DNA from: Allium sativum
Taxonomy: Eukaryota > Streptophyta > Magnoliopsida > Asparagales > Amaryllidaceae
Length of the DNA stretch: 64,000 nucleotides
Assembly (NCBI GenBank): GCA_030737875.1
Contig: CM060918.1
Coordinates: 771,894,552 to 771,958,551 of the forward strand
Direction: 5' to 3'
Shown: in pieces, positions 22,257 through 33,900 of the stretch
Layout of the letters: every line of letters begins with the position of its first letter
Position numbering within the stretch: the first letter of the stretch is position 1
Position numbers and translations under genes: made by a program
Notes under the pieces: model-generated
What the model was told of the DNA's origin: nothing
Seen by the model: the letters and a program-made list of their open reading frames with translations, nothing else
Databases searched by the model: none

Positions 22257-25200
22257 TGTAACGACCCGGAAAAATGCGATCTTGGTTATCCGATATACAA
22301 CACATATCGAACATCCAAGGATCGAAAATAACCGAATAGTTAATGAAAGAAATTAGAAGGTGAGAATAGATAAGATAGAAACTTAGAATAGAAGAAAAAG
22401 AAGAACATAACATCAGAGTAACACGAACCTCACAGCGGAACGAATAACATATAATAGATAACATAACTTTGAAATATAACCGTTATGTATACAATAGCAC
22501 TTATCAGAGTACAACACTTACAACACAGCGGAAATAACTATAGCTATATGATCTTGAAGCCTCCTGCTCCAAGCTCTTCCAGTATATCTGTAAAACCCGA
22601 CTACTTGACTGCCCGTACAAATTTAGGCACCCAAGAGTTTAGGGAAAACAACAAATAAACTCCGGGTCAGTCATGGGACTGGTGTGAGTAAAACAGTTTA
22701 AAACAGGTATATGAACAAGTAACCGATATCCCATAAGACCACGCCGCATAACGGAACGGGTTTTCCCTTATGAGAATCCAAAATATCTTTATATCAAAAA
22801 CCTTTTGATATTAATATAATGTCTATGTACAAATAGATATCAACTAGCAGAAACGCTTTCATCTCACGTTCTACATATATAGTATACAATCAAAACCGCA
22901 AGCACGTATTGGGTAATGGATTTCCAACTATGACAAGGTATGGAATCACCTTCTGATCAGTGTACTCTAGGAACGATACACTGGAGTTCAACAAGAACAT
23001 CTTGCAACTCAGCCACACATGACCGACCACTCATTTCGCTTGAGTGTATCGAATGTACATCACCAACGGTTGGGATCAGCAACCATTCCCGTATATATAT
23101 ATGGGACAGCATTGATAGATTAAAAGAAGCAAATGAATATTCTCTAGATAGGTGATTATACACCCTACTTCGGTGCGACCGACTTAGCCATGCTTCCTGC
23201 CCGATTTCTGTCATTTACCGGATGATGAGGCTAGAAGCTACGCTTTATCATCACATCAGATTCACTTTGAATGCCACATTGTCAGATCCATCGAAAATCA
23301 CTAATTGACGTCTACAACAGTACATTACGTGTTAGCTAAAGAAGTTTCCTTCTTCGCTTCCACTCTTGGTACGGTTGAAGAAATCAATGTACGTAACCTT
23401 TCTGGAAATACTCTGTTAGACATTCATCTTCATTCACTTAAAATGTCACATCGTCATACCCGCCAAATCACAAATTGACTTATCCAAAAATAACACGGGT
23501 ATACAGCTAAGAGAAACGAATTCCTCCGCCACCAAACGTGAATACGTTTGAACAGATCAACTTACGCGATCCATTGGATATACTCTGTCAGACCTTCGTC
23601 CATACAAGTTGTCCTGGGACTGGACAAACTGAAGGCACTATTCTGTAGACAGGATAGTCCTTGCATTTTACTTCGTCTTCAATTATCTTTGGCATATATG
23701 ATTCGCAATGCTTATGCCAATACAGAGTGGTTCTATGGATAATAATCCAACCGGTCCCTCCATATTAACAACGTTACAATGGTCAAAACTTCGATAGTCT
23801 GTGATTTAACTATCAAATGAAAACATGTCTGTGTACAAACAACGATCTAAATTCCAAATGGAATGTCAATCGATCAATCATCATGTATATCTATACATAT
23901 TTCCTTATTTTCTATATTTAGAAGATATTTGTTATCAACGTTGGAAAACATTTCCATTGTTTATTTACGTATCACTATCCTTCCACAACTATCAGACTCT
24001 AACTATAAACTAACAAGAGAACAACTTCCTAAGTATAAATCCCGAAGGCCGAAACCAACATCAGATCGATACCCAGGAAACCATTCAACTTATTAATCTC
24101 TAGTCAGATTCTAATTTTTGTTTAACTTCACTTCTTAATTTCTATATTCGATTAACCCCTTTTGATAAACTACGTTTGATTAACTCCTTTTGATAAACTA
24201 CGTTTGATTAACTCCTTTTGATAAACTACGTTTTCCGTTACAACTATTTCCCTTTTTTAACGTTTACTTACCGTTACAAATATTTCCTATTTACAACTTC
24301 TGTTTACCGTTACAAATATTTCCTATTTACAACTTATATTTACCGTTACAAATATTTCCTATTTACAACGGTTTATTTATCCTCTAAATAAATATTCTTT
24401 GTTTCTATTTATTTTCTAAATAAATATTCCCCTTTTCAATTCTATTTATTTTCTAAATATTCTCTTTATAATCCTATTTGTTTACTAACAAATATTTCCC
24501 TTTTATAAAACCGTGTTCGTTTTATAAATAATTTCCTTTTATAAAATCCTGTGATTTTATAAAATTCCTTTATTTCAATATACATTGAAATATTCTTTTT
24601 TTACAACTCAAGGTTTCTTATGATATTCAAAATATCAATCAACGATGATCAATATCGTTCTAACATCCATAATCAATAACAGATTATAAATCACAACATA
24701 TATCAAAATATATGAAAAACAGTAAAATAATTGTTGAGGAACCCAGTCGAATTCCTCCAACCTGTCTCCCTGCATCCACAGATGTTACACAGTATAATAT
24801 ACATCAATTTCATTTCAATATGAAATATTCTACTGGACAAAATCAATATTTGATTAATGATATAACATATGACTATATCTATGTTTTCAATCAATTCTAT
24901 TTAACAGTCCAGTTTAACAATCAATATACAGCAGTCAACAAAATAAAGTACAATTTATATTAAAATATAAATTGAGGAGAGTTAGTGAGTTTTACTCACA
25001 TTGTCGATCATCGTTAAAGAACGATAATCGATTGTCGATTCTGATCCGACAATTTATTTCGATATAAATTGTAAATAGCTCCAATCATTCCAGTCTGGTT
25101 CCGTGTTGTAGCATTCGTCTGTGTGATCCTATCGGATCCCGTTTTACTGTATTCGGATACAGTATGAACTTTTTGATCCTATTCAAGGATTTAACTATAA

Positions 25201-26911
25201 CCGACCACTCATAATCTTCTTCCTGGAATTACTGAAAATCGCAACGCCCTTTCATCATTCCAGAATACATAAACTTCAATTCCCATCTACCATTCCTTTA
25301 ACCGCTCAGCCACTGCCTTACAGCACCCAAAACAACGGCAACCTGAACCTTTTCTAACCACAAATTTCATCCTTAATTGATACTCTTAAACCCACGTTTT
25401 AACGCCTTAAGCACACTGCTAATTCCCTTTCCCCTTCCAGGAAAATATCAAACAACAGTCTCCTTCTATACCCAATCACCGTCGCTCCTTCACATCGCCG
25501 GAGGCCACCAAGTCAACACCGGTCTGACCGCCATCGACAGACCCTCCACCTCCGATTAACTTCAAGCTCCTCTCTCATATTTGATTTCACTTCGCGGAAA
25601 AGAAAACCACATCATCGGTCACCCCACAGTAAGCAAAAGACTACCTTCCCTCATCCTTCCTTCAACAACGTTTCCACCAAAAAGAACTCAATGTCCTCCT
25701 TTATCATCGATGACAGTGAACCCTAGCCCTCGAGCATCCGAGGATTTCGATCGCAACTTATAATTTGGGTACCTACTTGAAGCTCTCCGCTCAACGGTCT
25801 CAGAGGAGCACACTTTAATTTTTATAGGATTTTACTTGATTTGCTTGTGATTTTTGAAGATCCGGTTTTAGTTTCCTGAGGAGAAAAGTGCGGCGGATTG
25901 TTGATGAATGAATGAAGTGTTTTAGGTTAGGAGGAGTTAAAGATTATTATATAGGGTATTTAGTTATTTCTTTTGTGGAGTTTTGAAATCCCACGATTCT
26001 CGTTTTTGAGGAGAACATGAACTGGCGGTTGAGGAGAGGCAACCCGTGGCTTGGTTTAGGCTTAGTAAGTTATATCATTTTAATATTCATATGAAAAGGG
26101 GACGTGTAGAAATGTTCACCTCATAGACTCCTATTCTTACCTAAATTCCATTCATGTATGGACAGAAATAAAGATACCGTTGTATCGAGCTCAGTGCTAC
26201 GATCCCAAAAATATAATAATACCGGTAGATGAACTCATATTGTGAAACCCCGAAATGGCGATACAGGGTGCCAAATACTCCAAATAAAAAGTTGATTATT
26301 TAATTAATTAAAAATTATAGTAAAATTCTAAAAATTTAATTATCACTATTTCCCAAAAGAACCTTGTCTAAATTCAAACCCGATCTCCAGTTATATCGAA
26401 TAAACAGTTATGGTCGATAAACGATTCCATAACGACTTTTCTGAAATTTGATTTGGACATATCCCAAAATCTACACAACGAAATCCCGATCTTTCTCTTC
26501 CACTAGAAAGATATACTCCACCAGCTCCACACGTTTCTTGTTTCACAGAAATCCGGCTTAAAACGAATTCTGTACATTCAGTTGAAGTTCAAATCGCCAA
26601 ATAGCGAACTGCAGCGTCATTTCGAGCTCTGTTTTAATTATATTATAATTCTACGTTCAAACCGATGTCGATTTAATATATTCGTTATTATATTTCGAAT
26701 CGAAACTCAACCACATCTCGTATACTATTCAATTCACACTCTATTGTGAATTCTACTATTTCTGACTATTTCGATATTTATAATTTATTATTCATTTTAA
26801 ATATTAATTAAATATTCAATATTATTTAATTATGGTTCTCGATATCGCTATAACGATATTAAATAATTAAATTAATTAATTATTCCATCTCTAAAAATGC
26901 GGTTCATTACA
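22257..26911 (-). repeat. 5' LTR of E (right on + strand)
   Basis: 4655 bp, near-identical to 16264-20915. A small indel lies in the gaagaaaaagaag run at about 22394. Confidence 0.93.
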
Positions 26912-27090
26912 TCCCATCACACAATACAACGCAAACCGGAGGATAGAGTTTTTACCTTATAACGGCCAAAATATGCTTGATACGGATAAAACAAAGGCAT
27001 TTGATATTATTGCTAGTGTTTAAATGTTTTGAAAACAATTTCAAATCATAACTATCAATCATAGACGGCATGGGTACCATATATCATGTC

Positions 27091-27093
<3 letters not shown>

Positions 27094-27126
<33 letters not shown>
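27094..27126. repeat. (TA)n microsatellite in F
   Basis: About 33 bp of uninterrupted alternating TA. Confidence 0.9.
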
Positions 27127-27130
<4 letters not shown>

Positions 27131-29438
27131 CAAAACCGCACGATGTCGTATTTGGAAATTGGATTTCCGTCATGAATCAAGGCAAAAGATAGTCCTTACC
27201 GAATTCGAGACGCTCTAGCCCGTGTCTCAGGCAAGTACTCAGTCAAGCCTTTGGATCGTCAGGGCCAGTCCACCGATGTGGATTAAAATGCCTGAACAAT
27301 ACGTTTCCCCGCCCTTTGGGGCGTAAATGAGCCAACGAATGACTCCATCGGACCCGGATCATCCGATCAAACCGAGGCGCCTCGCAACAGCAACAACCAC
27401 ATAGGTGAAAAGTATATAAATGTCAGGGCTGGTAGGTCACTGACACCACCCTAGCTAGAAAGAAACGCATGCCCTCCCTGAGGTCCTTCTCCCGTTTCTG
27501 GTTCATACCGGGGTGTGAAGCTCGCGAATTCACGTTATACACAAAGCTACGCCACACAGGCGGTGCTTTGATCATCACTACAAGACTTTGCTTTTCAACA
27601 GAAGTCCTGATCACTGCATCTTAGCATGCCACACAGGCAATTCATGCCATGCGACTGATGTCCATCGATACACAACCTCTGAGCTCGTGCGTTTCAGAGA
27701 AGGGCGTTAAGCAATAGAATAAATTCTCCGCCGCCAAACAGATGTATATTTAACAGAAATCAATCAACACAGAATAAACTCCAATGTCAGACACATAGTC
27801 CATTTACAAGTCCGTTCTGGGTCTGAACGAAACCGGAGGCACTAAATACCTTGCAAACCCATCGATCACCACGTACGTCTGAACGATCACCACTCATTAT
27901 CCATATTTCGGGATGCCTCCCAATCAGGACCTCGGTTACCATCCAAACGAGGTGAAGATCTCCGGTCTTCGACCACCGTCTTCATCTTCGACTTTCAATC
28001 ATCGGTCAATTATTTGAAATGAAAATTAACTCGGCCTTCTCAAATAATTCACGTACATTTAGAATTTCAAATCAATTTACTTTAATGGTTAAATCATTCG
28101 ACAACAACAATTTTGTTCTTTAATGTAATTTTCACCCCAAACACATTCAACCATCAAATACTACATAAATCGAGCTAATTCAGTTTATTTCTATTTCATA
28201 TCGTTTATGATATTTTATAACGATTTATCGCTATTTTTATTTATTTTAAAATAGCTAATTTATTCAAAACGACGCTTCGGGCCATAAAGCGGTCGTGGCG
28301 CTGTTTTTCTTCAGATTTGATTTACACATATCTGAAAATCTAACCGTTGGATCTTCACAAAATTTACATCATTAGAAGGGCCTTTTCAAAACGAATCCAA
28401 CGGTTCCAGTTTCGGGAAAATCCGACGGTCGGATCTCCTGGTACAATCGTTTGAAGTTTCGATTTCAAAATACGAACTGCAACGTCGTTATTCGATTAAA
28501 TATATAATTATATATATATATAATCGCTTCTAGCGTTGTTTCTCTTCAGATTTGAATTAAACATTCCAGACAATCCAACCGTTGGATTTTTACAAGGTTG
28601 GTGTCGTTGGGAAGATATTTCCAAGGCGAACCCGACGGTTGAGGTTTCAGGAAAATCCAATGGTCGGATTTCCCGCACTAGTTGTTTGAAATCATGGTTT
28701 CAAAATGCGAACTGCACGACTACGTTTTTGTTTTAATTTTATTTATATTTATATATTTATATAAATATAGTTCATTCAATGATTTCAATATCGTTTTCAC
28801 TTCAAATATTTCACTAACACCTTAAAATTTTTGAAAATTTCGCCATAACCTCCCCTGCACCGGGAGCATCGGGAAATCTCAAATAGCTTCCCCGGTCCTT
28901 CTAATCTCAAAAAGAAAAAGCCAAGCGGCTAGCCAACAGGCTCATAAAATCATCACCCAAACAAAATAGTAAATGTGTACCTATTTGTCGGGCACAAAAT
29001 TTTATTCCTCTTCTCTAGCCCCTTTGCTATAACCCGTTCAATGAATATGCATGTACATATATATAGTTCTTATCATTTTGTATTCAACTTCATATTTGAT
29101 TTCTATTTGGTTTAAAAACACCATTCATTCTAATGTTACATACATAGGTACAGATCATATCATTAGCTAATTAATGAATATTTCAACTCATATATATTTA
29201 TTTGAACAAGTGGCTATTTTTAACACTTCACATTTCAACGATTCATGCATATAATAAAAATGTGATTTTTATTGTAAAACAACTCATTTCAAAACACTAT
29301 TATTTTATATATTTCAAGTTGGTGATAATAATAGGATTTTTCTTATAAAACAATTTCTTTCAAAACGAGATTATTTTACACAGTTCATATAGTCGATAAA
29401 AGGTGATTTTTATTATCAAACAATTTATTTCAAATTAT

Positions 29439-29736
29439 GAATACCATTCAACACATGAATTTCAAATCAACGAATGAATATCGATTCAACACATGAAGGT
29501 TTTCTATAGTTTCTATATATAGATAAAAATGTGATTTTTATATTTAAAACGCGAATACCATTCAACACATGAATTTCAAATCAATGAATGAATATCGATT
29601 CAACACATGAAGGTTTTCTATATTTTCTATATATAGATAAAAATGTGATTTTTATATTTAAAACGCGAATACCATTCAACACATGAATTTCAAATCAACG
29701 AATGAATATCCATTCAACACATGAAGGTTTTCTATT
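29439..29736. repeat. 114-bp tandem repeat in F (about 2.6 copies)
   Basis: The unit begins gaataccattcaacacatg at 29439, 29553 and 29667, so the period is exactly 114. Copies differ at only a few bases. Each unit contains two caacacatga words and ctatatatag. Confidence 0.92.
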
Positions 29737-30114
29737 CAATTAATAAATATAGTTTCAGCAAATGAAAATAATTCAAACACATGAATATTATTCAAAATTT
29801 CGGCAGCATAACGGCAGGGTAGTTAAAACCGGGACCGTCCCTAGTACGGCTCCTCGCTCTACCTTAAAACCTCGCGGTTTTTGACAATGGGGATCATGCA
29901 TCTAGTTCGCATGCAGGCGGCATGTATATATTTATTTCATTTCCACAAACTAATCCTATGTGGTTTCAACCAAATATTTCTCAACCACAAATGGGTATTT
30001 TTCAACTACAATCGATGAATATCAACCACAAACAATCCCAAACAATCATTCGCTATCAATCAATTTTCACAACAATTTCAACCAATAAATATCGTCCATG
30101 GTTTGTGGACGAGG

Positions 30115-30117
<3 letters not shown>

Positions 30118-30171
<54 letters not shown>
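30118..30171. repeat. (TA)n microsatellite in F
   Basis: About 54 bp of alternating TA. Confidence 0.92.
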
Positions 30172-30180
<9 letters not shown>

Positions 30181-30910
30181 GCAATTCACTTTTATTTCAA
30201 CACATATATAATTTTTACAACGCATATATAACTTATACATCGAACATACAACTTATACAACGCTTATACACGAGGTGTACAACGTTTATATAACTCATAC
30301 ATCGACTATATAATTTATACATCGTCGTTTCCATATTGTTTTTAAATCAGAAATCTCACATTGGGTTCCACTCCACCAAAAATATCAGAAGGCTCAGAAA
30401 AATACGCGGTCTCTTCTAAAATGTAGAAGGCGTCCACACGGTCACGATGTTTCCTGTTTCATCGAATTTCGTTAACATAGCAAAAAGATATGATTTTTCG
30501 AAGTTTGCAACGGTTTTAAACTGTCGAAATCAGTTAAATAATTAACAGCCGATTACCTTTCAGAATCTTCAAAACTAGGTTTCGATCTTTCAGGCAATCC
30601 GTTGATTGTTGCTTCGATCGGCCAGCGCCACCTTGTCGGGCTAGGAGAGGCGCACGTGCGCCAGGGAGGAGGTCGAGCTTGGTGGTCCCCAGGCCGCGGA
30701 ATCAGGGTGCGAACGGCCGAACTTCTCGTGGGTGGTTCTCCCTCTACAGGCCACGAAAAAATCCAATACTTATATGGATTTGAAGATCACGAGAAGTACT
30801 ACAAAAACCTCAACTGTGGCATTGGATTTCATTGAGCGGATCAGAAGAAAAAGAGGAGAGAAGGGAGCGGCTAATTTCCGCCGTTACTCGAGTTGGGGAG
30901 AGAGAAAATC

Positions 30911-30931
30911 GGGGGGGGGGGGGGGGGGGGG
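30911..30931. repeat. 21-base G homopolymer in F
   Basis: An uninterrupted run of 21 G on the + strand inside a GA-rich stretch. It could form a G-quadruplex or be a sequencing or assembly length artefact. Confidence 0.9.
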
Positions 30932-33900
30932 TTGCGTTCTGACGTGGCCCAATCATTTTTTTTTATTTATAAAGTTTTAAAAATCTGAAAATACCCCTTG
31001 CCTCTCGCGAACCCCAATCCAAACCCAACGACTGTCGTCCCTAGCGTTTTACCCCCATTCCGAACACAATGGGATATGTTTCGTAGGCCCATTCGACTGT
31101 TTCAGTCAGTTTCCATTCAATTCAAAATATAAAACATTCAATATTTAATTTGAACGTACATTTCAATTTGCCAGGGCCACAAAATGACTCTAAAAATTCC
31201 AGAAAAATAAATCTAGCTATGTTTTGATGATACGGTCCCAACAAAACTAGTTTCGTCGAATTCTGAGACAGTTTGCAAAAAGGCCCATTTTTGGTCGATC
31301 CAATTTAACTGTAATTGACCAAAACACGTTTTCTTTTGCCACGCTCACATACTAGCTTCAAAAATTATGAAATTTGAAATCTAGCAATCACTTTACATCC
31401 CGGATCCAACAAAAGTGGTTTCGTCGAATTCCGAGGTCATATGCAAAATGGCCATTTTCACGGGCTATATAAATTCCATAGCGACCGTCTTGAAAATTCA
31501 TTCGGCCATAACTTTTTCTTTCTGCTATGAAAGTTCGATTTTTCAGATTTGTTAGAAAGGTATTCACTAACAGATTTAAATATTTTTGGTTTCACTAAAA
31601 TCCGGATTGTTTTGCACCCGGTACAGTCCGACAACGTTTGAATTCAAATTTTGAAACTACAACGCCCTTTCAGGCCTTGTTTATAATTATAATTAATTAT
31701 ATTCGTTTTCAATTGTCGATTCAAACTCAGTTTTCATCGCCATTATTTAAAATATTTAAAATCCATTATTTTAGCCAATTTAAAAATTTTAAATTGGTTC
31801 CGATTTTCTGGGTCGTTACATTTATAAACCATAACAATTATTTAATTATAATTAAATATTAATTTCATATTTGGATACGATTTTTAAGACGTATTCTTAA
31901 ATTTAATTTATAGAATTTTTCTGTAATTTTTATTTTGGAAAATAAGCAACTTTTTATTTGAAGTATTTTACACCCTAAACCAGCATTTTTGGGATTTCAA
32001 AAAATAAGCTAACATGTCTGTATTATTATATATTTGGGATCATGGCACATTGCTCGTCACAACGGTATTTTTATTTTTGTCGATAGGGTCCGTAAACGAA
32101 TGGAGTCTTATGGAACCGGTACGCTAAACAAATATAAGAAAAATTGTTTCGTTACTTCAAACCCAAGTATCGTATATCCCTCCTTGTCAATGCAGACTAG
32201 ACTTCGAAGTGAAAACTCATGTCGTCCTCTCCTATAATCTGTACAGCCTATGCTTAAACTTAAGCATTAAGTTACTAGCCTTATAATTACATCACCAAAA
32301 CACTTCATCGGTTTGCTTCAGCAACTTGAAATATTGTTCCATGGCTTTAGAAATATTGATAATCCAAATACTCGTCTAAAGAAAAAGAAAAATTCATGTT
32401 CCACCTGGTTGCTTCGTGGGTGAGGTCGAAGTCAGACCTGGGGAGGGATTACCGAGTGGCGTGATGACTGTGAGATGGAAGGTGGCGGCATGGTTCTGGA
32501 CTACGTGAAGGAGAAAGGGGCAGATGGAAGTAGCATGAAGTGGACGAAGTTCGCCGGAGGTTAGTGCTGGAGTCTTGGACGGAGTCGCGGTCAGTAGGGT
32601 GATGGTGAACGGGTACTGGTTTCGATGAAGTCGTGGGTTCCTCCTTTCAAACGTAGCAGTAATTTAAAGAAGAAGAAAAATATAGTTGGCATAAGAACTG
32701 GAACGGAAGCTGCAAGTGTGAAAGAAGGGCAAGGGAACAATGAAGATAGTGTTTGTTTTAGTGGGTGAATGAAGAGCAGCGTTTAGGGACGGAAGGTTAT
32801 ATTAGTGGAAAGACTGGAAAGGAAAATAAGAAGGGCAAAAAGAGTTGCATGCATTTCAGCTTGGGATAATGTATGGGTTCTCTACACGAAAATGAGAGCT
32901 TAAAAGGGTGGAGATGGTATGCTTGTGATGATGAAGAGAATGATGAAATCCACATGTAAAAACAGTTAACTGGAATAAGATTATAAATGGAGATATTTAT
33001 TGGGATGAATTATAGTAAATGTTAGTTTGGTTTTTGTGAAGAGATAAGGAGGATGGGTGAAGTAAATGGATGTTGCGTTTTTTGTTTGTTTTCCTGGAGT
33101 GATGTGTTTCGTAAACAAGGAAGAAAGGTTGGCGGGCAGAGTTTATACCATAAGGCTCGGTATCTAATTAAAGAAAAAAAATGTAAAATATTATAAGGAG
33201 GAGTTAGTTGCAAATGCTGATACTTCAGATGGAGGAGTTCAAAAATCTGGAGCAGACATGTTATCGGGGAAGACGAGTTGAAGGCGGGTTTTGGTTCTAA
33301 GAAATGAGTGGGTCGAGTTATTAACGTAAAGCCCAATTAATTTAAAAAATTAAAGTTTAGTTATAATTAAATGCATATATACCTTTATAATGTTATACTG
33401 TGCTAGTACATTATCCGAATTCAAAAAAACAGGATCCGTTAGGATCGTATGGGTGCAGGCTACGTGACGAAACAGGTTTGGAGCCATTTGAAGTTCGTTT
33501 GAATTTTTTGAATTTTCGGCAGATTTAAACCCCCGATCGGATCAACCCAAAGTTATCGTTATTTAACGATAAACGACCAAAGTGAGTAAACTCACTAACT
33601 CTGTCCAGTTTTATAATATTATAAACTTTATTTAATAATGATTTAACATTGTGTGATGGTTGTTTGGATGATTTACAAATAAATTGGTTGATAGTTATAT
33701 ATATGAAGTCATTGGTTAAACATTGATTTTATTTATTTTAATATTTCATATTGATATGTAATAAGTGTTATTTAGTATATTAACATCTGTGGATGCATGG
33801 AGAACAGGTTGGAGGAATCCAAGTTGATTCCTCAACAACTATATTGTTGTTTTTCATATATTGGATTATATGATGTGATAAATAATATGGTGTTGATTAT

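Larger units (their letters stand above)
16264..26911 (-). mobile_element. Element E: LARD-type non-autonomous LTR retrotransposon
   Basis: The two LTRs are 4652 and 4655 bp, with a 1341-bp interior. Ends are TGTAACGACCCGG and CATTACA; the duplication TCCCA is exact (16259-16263 and 26912-26916). Primer site and polypurine tract are both on the minus strand. No gag or pol residues are seen in the interior. By eye the LTRs differ at roughly 45-50 positions (about 1%), mostly C/T and G/A transitions, so the insertion is fairly recent. Its gene-like frames occur in matched pairs about 5.99 kb apart because they are LTR sequence, not genes. It needs enzymes from an autonomous partner, probably gypsy type given the TGTAAC...TTACA ends. 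Confidence 0.93.
15705..31820 (-). mobile_element. Element F: solo LTR of about 5.46 kb, split by E
   Basis: Begins TGAGATGACCCGAAATCC and ends CTGGGTCGTTACA. An exact TTTAT duplication lies at 15700-15704 and 31821-31825, and copy 1 of G shows the empty site. LTR sequence is 15705-16263 and 26917-31820. No second copy of its terminus, primer site or polypurine tract is found inside, so it is a solo LTR. Motifs shared with E (gtcagtcatgggactggt, conserved ends) show a related LARD-type family in the same minus orientation. Open frames at 27423-27614, 28536-28736, 29922-30293 and 30602-30980 show no recognised product; two include the TA run and the G tract. Confidence 0.85.

Noticed and set aside
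29922..30293. 123-codon frame
   Set aside because: Runs through a (TA)n microsatellite giving a Tyr/Ile repeat; low-complexity translation.
30602..30980. Overlapping Gly/Arg-rich frames
   Set aside because: Include the 21-G homopolymer and lie inside solo LTR F; not credible coding sequence.
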